This document shows positions 10,490-20,670 of a DNA stretch of 64,000 nt, one piece after another. The position numbers were made by a program, and so were the translations under genes. The stretch comes from Conchocele bisecta (taxonomy: Eukaryota > Mollusca > Bivalvia > Lucinida > Thyasiridae), in contig CM055265.1 of NCBI GenBank assembly GCA_029237695.1, forward strand, positions 212,490,506 to 212,554,505, in the 5' to 3' direction. Below the pieces are notes generated by a model. That model ran no database searches, was not told where the DNA came from, and saw nothing but the letters and a program-made list of their open reading frames with translations. Positions within the stretch are counted from its first letter, which is position 1. Each line of letters opens with the position of its first letter.

Positions 10490-11376
10490 ATACCCCCACA
10501 AAGAGTTGGACTTACAAATAGCTTAACATTAGAAGAGTTTTATAGGTTTGAATAAAAATTTCATGATCATTATTTAATGCTGGCCTTAGAGATGTGTGAC
10601 ATTGACCTTTTACCTGCATATGTGGTCAATGAAAATGAGATTGCATTGTCGAGCTATGCTCGAGGAGGTGATCATGGTGCCATGTTGACAAAGAACAGAA
10701 GGGGAAAAAAATTGGTATCCTTGATTGATGTAAAAGATAATTTGTATAGAGAAGTGTGGAAAAAATGGCTAAGTTAAAAGGATGATATTTTTGTAAAAAA
10801 AATATCTGTTCGGCATAAAAAGTGTGTATAGTTTCAGATCAATCCACTGAACGGTTTCAGAGGAGTTGTGTACACAAACTATGCAGTTTATCTGTCTGCC
10901 GCCTGCAATAGGTTTGACCTTTGACCTTGAACTGTGACCTTGACCTTAGACGTAGGTGCGTGGTTATTGATCGCAACACACCTTCTCATCCTGAGAAACA
11001 TTTGTGCCAAGGCATTTGATAATCCATGCATCGGTGTGAGATATAGAGCGGAAGGGAATTTCAATAGGTTTGACCTTTGACCTTCAACTGTGACCTTGAC
11101 CTTGGATGTAGGTGCGTGGTTATTGATCGCGACACACCTTCTCATCATGAGAAACATTTGTGCCAAGCCATTTGATAATCCATGCATCGGTGTAGAAGAT
11201 ATAGAGCGGAAGGGAATTTCAATAGGTTTGACCTTCAACTGTGACCTTGACCTTGGACAAGATATAGAGCGGAAGGGAATTTCCAACAGACCGACCGCCG
11301 ACCGACCGACCGACCGACCGACCGACCGACAAGCTGACTCCTATATACCCCCTTAAACTTTGTTTGTGGGGGTATA
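10490..11376. mobile_element. TATACCCCCACAAA-ended element with internal duplications
   Basis: Ends TATACCCCCACAAAGAG (10490) and TTTGTGGGGGTATA (11363-11376) are inverted repeats. The interior has roughly 160-bp direct repeats (10908, 11060, 11217), each carrying TTTGACCTTTGACCTT-like text and GATATAGAGCGGAAGGGAAT, followed by a (GACC)n tract at 11290-11330. No transposase is visible. The ends and the GACC/GGAC tract recall the 31-33 kb repeats. A small open frame at 10577-10777 lies in the unique left half and has no recognisable domain. Confidence 0.7.
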
Positions 11377-11399
11377 ATAATGAGATGCAAGAACTGTGC

Positions 11400-11612
11400 A
11401 TTAGCCCTAAGAACGCGTTGGTTTACATTTTGTCTTCTTAGTAACAAATTTTTCATCCCTATAGAATCATTTTGTTTGTAACTGCTTCTAAACTGGTGTC
11501 AAAGTATGTTTCTGATGAAACGAGCATTGAAATTGTTTATGATTAAAAAAAAATTGAAAATAAGCAGCAGACGACAAAATTAATTTCCGCATTGTAAGGG
11601 TTAATAATCAAA
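11400..11612. repeat. Family A hairpin MITE, degenerate copy
   Basis: The right half is clear (AGCAGCAGACGACAAAATTAA...AAGGGTTAA, ending 11612). The left half (TTAGCCCTAAGAACGCG...TTTTGTCTTC) is decayed. It ends only about 22 bp from the splice donor of the 11635-11801 exon. Confidence 0.65.
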
Positions 11613-11634
11613 CCTGCACAGAAACAGGACTTAC

Positions 11635-11801
11635 ATCCGTCACGGTAGACATGGTGGACGGGAGGGACGACTGGCTGTAGCCGCTGTCCGTGCGTCTGTG
11701 TTCGGGCGTCGCCGTGCCCCAGGAACCCCCACTCACGAGTCCGCTATCGTCCTGGCTACTCTCCGATATCGTCTGCGGTGACGAACGGCTCGAAAACTTC
11801 T
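11635..11801 (-). CDS. sytl: Synaptotagmin-like protein, linker exon
   Basis: A 167-nt internal exon with acceptor GTGTGTGAATTGCAG and donor GTAAGTCCTG. It begins with two bases that finish a Glu codon started in the giant exon and ends in phase 0. It encodes KFSSRSSPQTISESSQDDSG, then LVSGGSWGTATPEHRRTDSG, then YSQSSLPSTMSTVTD: Ser/Thr-rich linker, probably disordered and phosphorylated (S-P and T-P sites). It is markedly GC-rich compared with the intron. The phase matches both neighbours, the main reason to trust it. Confidence 0.85.
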
Positions 11802-11828
11802 CTGCAATTCACACACAGATGTGTAACT

Positions 11829-12033
11829 GTGACTGGAGAAATGGGGCTTTTTGGTTTTCACATCTTGTGCGATCAGTGTAGATCCAGATCAGTCTGTGCG
11901 GAAGTGCTTCCGCACAGTCTGATCAGGATCTGCACTGTTCGCCACTCCACCAATGAAACAGCTCTGTAGATATTTGATCAGGAGCAACACTGGTCACAAA
12001 TCCCATAAACCACATTCCTCCAGTCGCAGTCAC
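11829..12033. repeat. Family K inverted repeat (GTGACTGGAGAAATGGGGC), copy 1
   Basis: The left end GTGACTGGAGAAATGGGGCT and the right end with CCTCCAGTCGCAGTCAC are inverted. The interior has GATCAGTGTAGATCCAGATC and an inner palindrome CTGTGCGGAAGTGCTTCCGC. Family copies recur at 14930, 25140, 29549, 34994, 47235 and 59947. Confidence 0.8.
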
Positions 12034-12246
12034 ATATTTGCCCCAGTTGTGGTATTAACTAAATAAAACATGAAATCAAAATGTTTGCATTTTTTACAAG
12101 ATTTAATCAAATCAGCGGTTGGCAAACCAAATAAAAGAGCATTTTGAAATTGAATTACGCATCTCGATTTCTGCTGAAATTGCATCCTGTTTTATTCACA
12201 CATACTGCTTCTGTTGGCTTACAATTACATACATGCAGTTTGAGTC

Positions 12247-12660
12247 AGACATTTGTTGATTACTAGTCGCGGATAAGACATCCACTTCACAACTGGGGCG
12301 TCGAAGGTTTGAGCCACTGCTCGGACTGATGTTGCCGGTTGGTGAGCTGCCAGCTAGTTAAATTTAACCCTTACAATGCTGAATTCATTTGTGTCGTCTG
12401 CTGAATAGTTTTTTATTTTTCCATTTTTCTCATCAAAAACTTGGTTTGGCAGCACATTAGAATCATTTCCAATGGAAATGATTCTAAAATGCTGCCAAAC
12501 CATGTTTTTACTGAGAGAAAAGACAAAATATGAATTATCAGCTGACGACTATTTTCGGTTCCGCATTCTAAGGGTTAATGGTACTAATTGCCTTCCTGTC
12601 GGGTGCCTGGCATAAAGGATAGGAATTGGGCAGTACTGATAGTTCGATAGGGTGTCTCAT
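12247..12660 (+). mobile_element. tRNA-derived SINE interrupted by a family A MITE
   Basis: CTAGTCGCGGATAAGACATC (box A-like) and GTCGAAGGTTTGAGCCACTG (box B-like) lie about 45 bp apart, giving a tRNA-derived head. The body continues TTGCCGGTTGGTGAGC up to 12363 and appears to resume after 12578 with ACTAATTGCCTTCCTGTCGG. The family A hairpin sits in between. The 3' boundary is approximate. Confidence 0.55.
12364..12578. repeat. Family A hairpin MITE, full copy at 12.5 kb
   Basis: A 215-bp palindrome, TTAACCCTTACAATGCTGAA to CATTCTAAGGGTTAA, with GTGTCGTCTGCTGAA and a central ATTTCCAATGGAAAT. Both ends fit a TTAA target duplication next to CCCTT ends. Confidence 0.9.
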
Positions 12661-13000
12661 TAGTCAAATATGGCCGACCCTTTCAATAGCGGTGACACTA
12701 TAATAAGCAAACTTATATAATTTGCAAAAATATTAAAGGTACATGCCCAATCAGTAATAAACATTCAATCACCATTACTCCACGTATTGATTGGAATTAT
12801 TATACAATTTATATTAGAAGTAAATTTTTAAACTGATGCAGGGGCGATAACCGTGTTTCCTTAAAATGCTGACGGCCATTACTATTTATTTAGTATAAAT
12901 CATTAAAAATATCATGCATCATTTGCATATGAAAATAGCCTGATACCACCGCGCATCACTATCAGTAAAATAAATATTACTACATGATTATATCTGTATA
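12660..13000. repeat. Fragment of the AGGTACATGCCC terminal repeat and flanking unknown sequence
   Basis: TTAAAGGTACATGCCCA at 12733 matches the end of the 3.66-kb TTAA element at 30776-34437. A second, longer piece (AGATACATGCCCACTCAGTA, then CATTTGAGACATTTTCTGGC) lies at 13368-13460. Both are preceded by the same text, AACTTWTATAATTTGCAAAA, so this is a solo or deleted relative with family C inserted in the middle. Confidence 0.55.
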
Positions 13001-13327
13001 CAGAGCTCCAGATAAGGTGCGTATTTTAGCTGAATACGCATTGATTATCAAAAATGGGAGTACACAATACGCACAGCAATGTAAAAATACGCATTGATTT
13101 TCAAATTCAGTAGTGAAAATACTGTCATAAAGTTGAAAATTCATTTAGTTGAGCTGCAAAAAGCAAACACTAAGTGAATGTTTAAATTTGTTATATTTTT
13201 TTTTATCATTTGTTCCCTATTTAGTAATGAAAAAAATAAATAATCCATTTGCAAAAGTAAAATATGCAATGATTTTGAAATCAAGGGGTATAGTACGCTT
13301 TAGACGCAAAGCTTATCTGGAGCTCTG
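13001..13327. repeat. Family C element (CAGAGCTCCAGATAAGGTGC), copy 1
   Basis: Ends CAGAGCTCCAGATAAGGTGC and GCTTATCTGGAGCTCTG are inverted. The interior has ATACGCATTGATTWTCAAA direct repeats and an AT-rich stem. Related copies are at 16998 and 34662. hAT-like from its ends and from the 8-bp duplication seen at the 16998 copy. Confidence 0.8.
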
Positions 13328-13554
13328 TATAATAAACAAACTTTTATAATTTGCAAAAATATGAAAGATACATGCCCACTCAGTAGGCACAAAATGTTCT
13401 TTATACATGTATCAGAGACATCATTTGAGACATTTTCTGGCAAATTAAACATTCAATCACCATGTGTGTCTTTGTCATTTATCTCAGATGATAATGTATA
13501 TTCATGATAGCAAAGCATCCAAATACGTATTAGAATGGTAAAATACCCAATTTA

Positions 13555-13623
13555 CAGTGGAACATCTCTAAACCGGACACCCTGGGGACCTCCCAGGTTG
13601 TCCGGTTTAGAGAGGATCCACTG
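13555..13623. repeat. 69-bp pogo-like hairpin MITE
   Basis: An almost pure pair of TIRs, CAGTGGAACATCTCTAAACC and CCGGTTTAGAGAGGATCCAC, with TA on both sides. Ends of the CAGTGGAACC type with TA duplications are typical of Tc1/mariner-pogo (Tigger-like) families. Similar copies are at 21451 and 21614. Confidence 0.88.
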
Positions 13624-13771
13624 TAATGTATTGGCGTTGTCCAAACAATAGTCGCGTCTATAGGAATAGAGCCAGTCAGTAAACACCCATGCTACCACAT
13701 AACACTTTGGGCAAGGTGACTTTTATATTATTCGCAAAGAACTTATTTGAATACTTCTTACATTTGGTATG

Positions 13772-14420
13772 CGTAACCCTTTCAACACTACAGCCCTTTA
13801 TAACAGTGTTTGCAAACTGTGTAGATCCAGACGAGATGGAAACGAGCCGTCTCATCAGGTTCTGCACATTTTCATATTATTTTTTTTTATAATATAACTA
13901 GAAAATGTGGTCTGTCGACCCTATTTGAGAAACTCTTACAAAAACTTTAAAAAAATATATAAACAGACAGATGGACAACATACGATCAGTAGCGAGGGTA
14001 ATTGTATTAATGTGGAAAGATGTATCATTACTAAGTAATGCACTTGTTCAATAGGAAGATATTTGAGAAACTCTTTGATAAACTTTCAAAAAAATAAACA
14101 GACAGACGGACGGACGTACGATCGGTAGCGAGGGTAATTGTATTACCGTTAATGTAGAAAGATGTATCGTTTACAAAGTAATGCATGTGTGCAATATGAA
14201 GATATTAGCTGAAGGCAAACAGAAATTATAGGTGATTTGAGAAACTCTTACAAAAACTTCAAAAAAATAAATAGACGGCCAGATAGACAGGGCGAAACTA
14301 TAGGGTACCGCCGGGTTCTAATAAATGGACTAGTCTGAAAAGCATATTGTAACAATTGGATTGTTTGGAAAATTAACACAGCACAGTCAATTCCAGTAAT
14401 TTGGTATTGAAAGATCTTTG
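13772..14420. repeat. Family Q repeat split by another element
   Basis: The left part CCCTTTCAACACTACA...AGATCCAGACGAGATG...TTCTGCACATTTTCATA stops near 13887. The matching right part TAAATGGACTAGTCTGAAAA...CAATTGGATTG...TTCCAGTAATT resumes at about 14323. The same order is uninterrupted at 21030 and 23026, which shows what was split. Confidence 0.7.
13888..14322. mobile_element. Insertion with three diverged direct repeats, nested in family Q
   Basis: TATTTGAGAAACTCTTACAA-like units occur at about 13922, 14060 and 14235, each followed by AAAAAATAAAYAGACAGA; GATCGGTAGCGAGGGTAATT-like text follows the first two. The structure (AACTAGA start, GGGTACCGCC end, GGAC-rich tract) resembles other tandem-bearing insertions in this window. 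No coding capacity. Confidence 0.55.
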
Positions 14421-14536
14421 CACCCTGTAAGACAGTGATGTCTCAGTGTCAGGTTGTGATGTCGTAATTATTAATAGCCAGCCATAATGGCTCTATCAGC
14501 AGATTGGATTTCATCAACACAGTGATGTAGTAATTA

Positions 14537-14792
14537 TTAACCCTTGGACGCTACTCACAACATTAATTGTCTGCTGTTGCTTTTATATATTGCCTTATTT
14601 CTCAATAAAAACATGTTTTGACAGCACTTCAGAATCATATTTCCAACGGAAATGATTCTGAAGTGCTGTCAAAGCATGTTGTAAATTATTCTAATGTGCT
14701 GTCATGTCAAAGCATGTTTTTGGTGATAAAAATGGAAAACAGAAAATAAACAGTGGACAACAACAAAAATAAGATAGCGGTCAGAAGGTTAA
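14537..14792. repeat. Family A hairpin MITE with duplicated arm
   Basis: Begins TTAACCCTTGGACGC and ends GGTCAGAAGGTTAA. It has the usual stem (CATGTTTTGACAGCACTTCA / GAAGTGCTGTCAAAGCATG), then a second AATGTGCTGTCA...AAGCATGTTTTTGGTGAT unit, making a three-arm variant also seen at 55699 and 58545. Confidence 0.88.
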
Positions 14793-14929
14793 TAGCCAGC
14801 CATAATGGCTCTATCAGCGGATTGGATTTCATCAACACAGTTGAGCAGGGAAGATTCACATCACAGGTCACGCCACCTAAGAATATGTACTTTTATGGAG
14901 ATCTGTATGTACTTTTGTGGCTGTGGCTG

Positions 14930-15139
14930 GAGAAATGGGGCTTATGTGATTTGTGACTAATGTAGCTCCTGATCAAATAGCACACTCCTTTAGCCTGATT
15001 ACAGTCTACAATACGTGTTAGAAGCATGACAGGTGTTTCATTGATGGAATGGCGAACAGTGCAAATCCTGATCAGACTGTGCGGGATCTGGATCTACACT
15101 GGTTGTAAAACCCATAAGCCCCATTTCTCCAGTCACAGC
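14930..15139. repeat. Family K inverted repeat, copy 2
   Basis: GCTGTGGCTGGAGAAATGGG at the left and CCCATTTCTCCAGTCACAGC at the right. The interior holds TGTAGCTCCTGATCAAATA and GATCTGGATCTACACTGGT. Confidence 0.85.
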
Positions 15140-15242
15140 AACAGTATCACATTTATTATATTATACGCCCCTGGGCCATGCAATTTTCTGAAACGGGTTG
15201 CATATTATTACAGCACAAAACGTGACAAATTCGATGCCCCAG

Positions 15243-15640
15243 GAATGATATAATTGCAGAATACAGGCATCAATCTATACCGATATGATTGCAGAATACA
15301 GGCATCAATCTATACTGATATGATTGCAGAATACAGGCATCAATCTATACTGATATGATTGCAGAATACAGGCATCAATCTATACTGATATAATTGCAGA
15401 ATACAGGCATCAATCTATATGACATGATTGCAGAATACAGGCATCAATCTATACTGATGAATACAGGCATCAATCTATACTGATATGATTGGTTGCAGAT
15501 ATTCGGGAGGCATCAATCTATACTGATATGATTGCAGAATACAGGCATCAATCTATACTGATATGATTGCAGAATACAGGCATCAATCTATACTGACATG
15601 ATTGCAGAATACAGGCATCAATCTATACTGATATGATTCA
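15243..15640. repeat. 35-bp minisatellite
   Basis: About eleven copies of a 35-bp unit containing ATTGCAGAATACAGGCATCA and ATCTATACTGATATG, with one shortened unit near 15455 and one altered unit near 15490. Confidence 0.95.
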
Positions 15641-15897
15641 CTCTCTCAGTAACTGTTAGAGAATATTTCAAAACAAAAATTGGCCTATCATGTTGTGACA
15701 TTGCAAGCGAGCACACTCATGGTGCCTAATATTGATAGAGGCTGATCTGGAGCTACACTGGTCACAAACTCAATCAGCTCATTTGTATTGCAGTGGCTGA
15801 CATATATGTCAATTTGATCTTATCCCTCCTTACATTGCTGAATTAATATTGGTGTCTGGCTGTTTTCCACCTTTAACTTTCATGCGAAATACAGATA

Positions 15898-16088
15898 CAG
15901 AGCTCCAGTTAAGCTGCGTAATTTGACCAACATGCAGTGAAATTTTGTTATTTCTTCATCAAAAATGGTAAGTTGGGAGTCCTTTAGAATCGTCTCATTG
16001 AGACGATTCTAAAGCACTCCCAACCTGCCATTTTTGATGGAGAAATAAGAAATTTACCTCCAAATTACGCACCTTAACTGGAGCTCTG
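15898..16088. repeat. Family E hairpin MITE (CAGAGCTCCAGTTAAG), copy 1
   Basis: Ends CAGAGCTCCAGTTAAGCTGC and GCACCTTAACTGGAGCTCTG. The stem is AAAAATGGTAAGTTGGGAGT...TTTAGAATCGTCTCATTGAG and its complement. Other copies are at 30085 and 36165, with a fragment at 52512. CAG...CTG ends suggest hAT. Confidence 0.88.
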
Positions 16089-16142
16089 AGATACACAGTT
16101 CAACCAATACAATCGTTATTCACTTCTTTATTTCAAACAAAG

Positions 16143-16209
16143 TATATGTTGTTACCACTCATTTGAACCGTCTCGGCGAGACGGTCTAAATGAGTGGTAA
16201 CAACATATA
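16143..16209. repeat. Short perfect hairpin of family F (TATGTTGTNACCACTCATTT)
   Basis: A stem of about 30 bp, TATGTTGTTACCACTCATTT with GAACCGTCTCGG, folds on its complement. The same hairpin core lies at 19541, 36051 and 50396, where it is the centre of longer TTAA-flanked elements. Confidence 0.88.
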
Positions 16210-16520
16210 TTTAGAATGGAAACAAAACTGTCCGTCCAGGCAAGGCCTATCAACAAGGAAGATAACTCACTGAAAACCAATAGGATTCTTCATCTTGCCG
16301 TGATAGACAGGTATACCCAATTTGGTTATGATCCGTCAAGTAGAACTTGAGTTATTGTGTGGACAAGGATAAAGAGTCTGAAAATTAAAAATAGCCACCA
16401 AGGGGAGATCAGTCGTCAACATTTTTGAAAATCTATGCTTCTTTGTTTTGCCGTGATAAACGTGTATACAAAATTTGGTTAGGATCGGTCGAAATTGAGT
16501 TATTGCCTTGACAAGGATAC

Positions 16521-16940
16521 AGAGTGCGGAGAGGTGTTGCATTCACTGGGCTTTCAGTTTTGAGAGGGTCAAGTAGAAATTGCCTGGACAAAGATACAGA
16601 GTGCGGAGAGGTGTTGCATTCAGGGCTTCCAGTTTTGAGAGGGTCAAGTAGAAATTGCCTGGACATGGATACAGAGTGTGGAGAGGTGTTGCATTCAGGG
16701 CTTCCAGTTTTGAGAGGGTCAAGTAGAAATTGCCTGGACAAGGATACAGAGTGCGGAGAGGTGTTGCATTCAGGGCTTCCAGTTTTGAGAGGGTCAAGTA
16801 GAAATTGCCTGGACAAGGATACAGAGTGCGGAGAGGAGTTGCATTCAGGGCTTCCAGTTTTGAGAGGGTCAAGTAGAAATTGCCTGGACAAGGATACAGA
16901 GTGCGGAGAGGTGTTGCATTCAGGGCGTACAGTTTTGAGA
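16521..16940. repeat. 75-bp tandem repeat
   Basis: About 5.5 copies with period 75 (units start at 16521, 16598, 16673, 16748, 16823 and 16898); the first is 77 bp. The unit contains GAGTGCGGAGAGGTGTTGCA and TTTTGAGAGGGTCAAGTAGA. As 75 is a multiple of three, long open frames appear on both strands, but they are repeat artefacts. Confidence 0.95.
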
Positions 16941-16997
16941 CGTTTGATCGTAGTGCTGTAGTGGCATAGCCAGCATGGAAATTATGTGTGGCTCAAG

Positions 16998-17374
16998 CAG
17001 AGCTCCAGATAAGGTTCGTATTGGCGTATTTTACGCAATTATTTTAGCTGAATACGCATTGATTATCAAAAGTGAGAGTACAAAATATGCACAGCAATGT
17101 GAAAATACGCATTGATTTTCAAATTGAGTAGTGAAAATACTGTCATAAAGTTGAAAATTCACTTAGTTGTAAGCTGCAAAAAGAAAACAGTGTTTGCTTT
17201 TTTTTTCTTCCAGCTCAACTAAGTGAATTTTTAAATTTGTTATATTTCTTTATCATTTGTTCCCTATTTAGTAATGAAAAAAATCAATAATCCATTTGTA
17301 AAAGTAAAATACGCAATGTTTTTGAAATCAGGGGGTATAGTACGCTTTAGACACAAAGCTTATCTGGAGCTCTG
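16998..17374. repeat. Family C element, copy 2, with 8-bp target duplication
   Basis: Ends CAGAGCTCCAGATAAGG and GCTTATCTGGAGCTCTG. The flanks are GGCTCAAG directly before and GGCTCAAG directly after. An 8-bp duplication with CAG...CTG ends supports the hAT superfamily. The central stem is AAAAATTCACTTAG / CTAAGTGAATTTTT-like. Confidence 0.88.
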
Positions 17375-17389
17375 GGCTCAAGTATGTTA

Positions 17390-17635
17390 GTTACTGTCTG
17401 TTCTACATTGTTCTGCCAATGAACTTTTGGCTATTAAATCTACAAATATTTAAATATAAGCACTTTTTCATCAATAACAAAGACTTTGTCACCCTCCCAT
17501 TTTTTTTAGTTTATTAAAATTCCATCAAATGTTGATTTTATTGCGGAAAAAAAAACACAAATATTTTGTAGATTTAATGTGTTTAATAGCCAAAAGTATG
17601 TTGGCAGAAAAATGTGGAACAGACAGTAGGGTGTG
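17390..17635. repeat. Palindromic element next to a GT-rich minisatellite
   Basis: CTGTCTGTTCTACATTGTTC at the left pairs with GTGGAACAGACAGTA at the right, and TTTTGGCTATTAAATCTAC pairs with GTAGATTTAATGTGTTTAAT near 17573. The right half recurs at 39949-40012 (TTTAGATTTAATGTGTTTAA...GTGGAACAGACAGTAG). Confidence 0.7.
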
Positions 17636-18116
17636 TGTTTGTGGTGTGGGATGGTGTCTGTGGGTGTGTGGTGGTGTTTATGGGTGTGGGGTGGGGTTTG
17701 TGGGTGGTGTTTATGGGTGTGTGGTGGGGTTTGTGGGTGTGGCATGCTGTTTGTGGGTGTGGGGTGCTGTTTGTAGGTGTGGGGTGGTGTCTGTGGGTGT
17801 GGGGTGGTGTTTGTGGGTGTGCAGTGCTGTTTGTGGGTGTGGGGTTGTGTCTGTGGGTGTAGGGTGGTGTTTGTGGGTTGTGGGTGCTGTTTGTGGGTGT
17901 GGGGTGGTGTCTGTGGGTGTGGGGTGGTGTCTGGGTGTGGGGTGGTGTCTGTGGGTGTGGGGTACTGTTTGTAGGTGTGGGGTGGTGTCTGTGGGTGTGG
18001 GGTGGTGTCTGTCGGTGTGCAGTGCTGTTTGTGGGTGTGGGGTGGTGTCTGTGGGTGTGGGGTGGTGTTTGTGGGTGTGCAGCGCTGTTTGTGGGTGTGG
18101 GGTGGTGTCTGTGGAC
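17628..18116. repeat. 20-bp GT-rich minisatellite
   Basis: About 24 copies of a G/T-only 20-bp unit, GTGGGTGTGGGGTGGTGTCT, with variants (GTGCTGTTT, GTGCAGTGCTG). Many overlapping frames on both strands are open, and none is a gene. Strand asymmetry is extreme (G+T against C+A), so R-loop or G-quadruplex formation is conceivable. Confidence 0.95.
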
Positions 18117-18269
18117 AAGGTCCCCTAGGAAACTGTTTAATTCCGAAATACAAATTCATATACAAAAATAATTTGTTACGCAATGTTTTCACTTGCTAAT
18201 ATCTATATGGTTCTGTAGTTTTGTACTAGGAGTCAGGAAGCTTACCTCCCTATTCCCCTGTCCATACCC

Positions 18270-18412
18270 TTACCCACTCCAACGTTTAACCCTTACCCAC
18301 TCCAACGTTTAACCCTTACCCACTCCAACGTTTAACCCTTACCCACTCCAACGTTTAACCCTTACCCACTCCAACGTTAACCCTTACCCACTCCAACGTT
18401 TAACCCTAACCC
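18270..18412. repeat. 24-bp minisatellite with TTAACCC
   Basis: Six copies of CTTACCCACTCCAACGTTTA plus ACCC. The TTAACCC at each unit resembles the end of family A MITEs, and a family A copy begins at the last unit, suggesting the array grew from the element's edge. Confidence 0.92.
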
Positions 18413-18620
18413 CGCTATCTTAATTTATTGTTGTCTGCTGTTTATTTTCGATTTTCCATTTTTATCATCAAAAACATGCTTTGACAGCACTTTAGAATAA
18501 TTTACAACATGCTTCGACAGCACATCTGAAGTGCTGTCAAACCATGTTTTTATTGAGAAATAAGGCAAGTTATAAAAGCAACAACAGACGACAATTGTTG
18601 TGTGCAGCGGTCTCAGGGTT
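18400..18620. repeat. Family A hairpin MITE, copy at 18.5 kb
   Basis: Begins TAACCCTAACCCCGCTATCT and ends CAGCGGTCTCAGGGTT. GTTGTCTGCTGTTTATTTTC pairs with CAACAGACGACAA, and the ACATGCTTTGACAGCAC arms are partly duplicated. Confidence 0.85.
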
Positions 18621-18967
18621 TTGTAAGTTCATTTGTTTTTCATTTCTGGAAATAATGTTTAGGCATGTGCCTAAAGTGCTCTATAGTAGCTACACCACTG
18701 TGGTGGGATATCTTGACCACCGATCTTGAATGGCAGTTCCTGTCGCCTGGACAATAATTCAGTTATAGTAATAACTGCTGTGACAATGTAACTACCTTGG
18801 CTATGTAGCTGCCATGGCAACGTAGCCATGGTAGCTGCCACAGCAACATAACTGACACATCCAGCTGGTCTCCTCCATAGACAAATAACAGTGTACATAA
18901 AACTGCACACACTGCATTTGTGACCAGTAGAGACGTGGATCAGACTGCATCTGGGTATACACTGTTT

Positions 18968-19338
18968 CAGGGCTCTAGATAAGGAATGAGTAATTGAGTA
19001 TTGTCACTCCATAATTTCTGAAGCAATTGCGTATATCAACATTGGGTAAAATGAAATCACACTACTGTTTACACATCCACAGACAGCAAGTATTGAATAG
19101 TTTGCTTGGAAATGAAAACATGTTGTGGCATTTCATTAGAATTGTCTCCTTGGATGTGTTTTCATGGAAAATAAGAAAAATATGCTATATTTGTGGTCTG
19201 TTTATTGTTTGCTGCAACATGATAAAGGTACCACAATTTTTGTATTGCTTTTCGAGACTCACAACTTCTGATTTCAATTGGGTTTTTGGCAATTTTAATT
19301 GGGTATTTAAGCAAATACGCAGCTTATCTGGAGCACTG
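18968..19338. repeat. Family D element, copy 2
   Basis: CAGGGCTCTAGATAAGGAAT at the left and AGCTTATCTGGAGCACTG at the right. The internal order matches 148-545, including ATGAAAACATGTTGTGGCA and TTTTGGCAATTTTAATTGGG. Confidence 0.82.
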
Positions 19339-19462
19339 GTACATGTTGGTGCATTAATAATTTAGAATTGTGCAATAAATCATTTCTGCCCTGAATGCAC
19401 ACATTATGATTATGAATGTAAATATTCAGGACAGCAATTAGAAACGGTATGCATCATTCCAT

Positions 19463-20670
19463 TAACCAGTTTCATGTTGAGGATAGGCCATTTTGCTTGC
19501 GGAAAGTCCTAAATAATTTCCTTTTATGAGCTCAGAATTAATTATGTCGTGACCACCATTTGAACCGTCTCATCGAGACGGTTCAAATGAGTGGTCACAA
19601 CATATACTTTCATTGAGAAAATAAAAATAAAATGTTTAAACACTTTCTTAAGGAATAAAACTAGGTACTGTTGCGTTTACTGGGATGTCAATACATTTGG
19701 TCTGTTTAACGGCCAGTTCTATACATAATTGTTTGATTCAAAGATAATTGCTTCATAAATGTGATAGAATATATGTTAGTTTAAACATAGTTTATTGCAT
19801 ATAAGTACAATGGGCTTGGGCTACAAGTATGTGAATACTGCCTCGGTACTGTATCCTATACGGCACATGGAGTGAGTGGCCAAGTCGGCCATCTTTACCA
19901 GCCAGTTTCACCTGTTCTGCCAATTGACAAAGAACTCAACATGTAAAGTAGAACATATGATATAATGTAGCTACTCGCATGTAGAAAAGCCAGGAGAACG
20001 GACTCCTATCAATTATATTATACCAAACAATAAAATATGTCAGTTTTCTGGACAGGTTTGTACCTGTGTTTTTAACAACACGAACCACCATTATAAATAC
20101 CCTCATGCACAGAAAATTGCACAGTGTATCACTTTTACCTGGCAAACCACACAACACATACCATATATACCCACTACTGTACTCTGTTATTAGCTATCAA
20201 TCCAGTGATATGTAAGCAGTTACCTGAGTGTATTGTCCCTGGTGTCTACTCACCTACTATGCGAGTAAATATGGCTTTACATATGGGTAATGTGTACACA
20301 AACTTTAAATACTTTGAACAGACCAAATGTATTGTCCACCACAGTAAACGCAACAGTCCATCATTTTATTACTTATATTTACACTGCATTTTCTGATCGT
20401 TTCAAAAATGTAAATAACCAAATATGGCGTTAAAATGTTGTTTTAAGTCCTTTCGTCTCAAACCTGGAACAGCAACGTTGCCAGTCAATAGCGTGGAAAT
20501 TAATGACGTCAAACGAACTTTAACCAATCAACAACGTCACAGGACGTCATGTGGATCTAATGTATTGTATTGGAATGTAACCGCAATACGTCAAATGGGC
20601 GTTTGCATTATGAATTTATAGAAGGTGTAAATATATACCCGTAAAGGTGTATTCCTCATGTAATGGGTTA
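19463..20670. repeat. Family F TTAA element split by a palindromic insertion
   Basis: The left end TTAACCAGTTTCATGTTGAG with the GACCACCATTTGAACCGTCT hairpin (19543-19610) breaks off near 19655. The right end GGTGTATTCCTCATGTAATGGGTTAA is at 20647-20672. The intact relative at 50323-50546 shows the two halves belong together. The 3' TTAA is shared with the adjoining family A copy at 20667. Confidence 0.72.
19670..20365. repeat. About 0.7-kb inverted-repeat element nested in family F
   Basis: TACTGTTGCGTTTACTGGGA...CAATACATTTGGTCTGTT at the left is matched on the opposite strand by AACAGACCAAATGTATTG...CAGTAAACGCAACAGTCC at 20318-20362. No protein domain is visible in the interior. The exact outer boundary (perhaps to 20640) is unclear. 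Confidence 0.65.

Noticed and set aside
10888..11356. Overlapping frames on both strands with SISCPRSRSQL / DIERKGIS repeats
   Set aside because: They run through roughly 160-bp direct repeats and a GACC tract of a transposable element.
16433..16961. Long open frames on both strands with repeated LKTGSPECN/VLRGSSRNCL
   Set aside because: Period 75 is a multiple of three, so any stop-free unit stays open on either strand; no start context, splice signals or domain.
17506..18199. 228-codon TPHPQTPPHTHK-like protein and its opposite-strand Gly/Val/Cys counterparts
   Set aside because: Products of the GT-rich minisatellite; several overlapping frames are open at the same time.
18270..18412. Interstitial telomere repeat
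   Set aside because: TTAACCC appears only once per 24-bp unit and is not the TTAGGG hexamer array.
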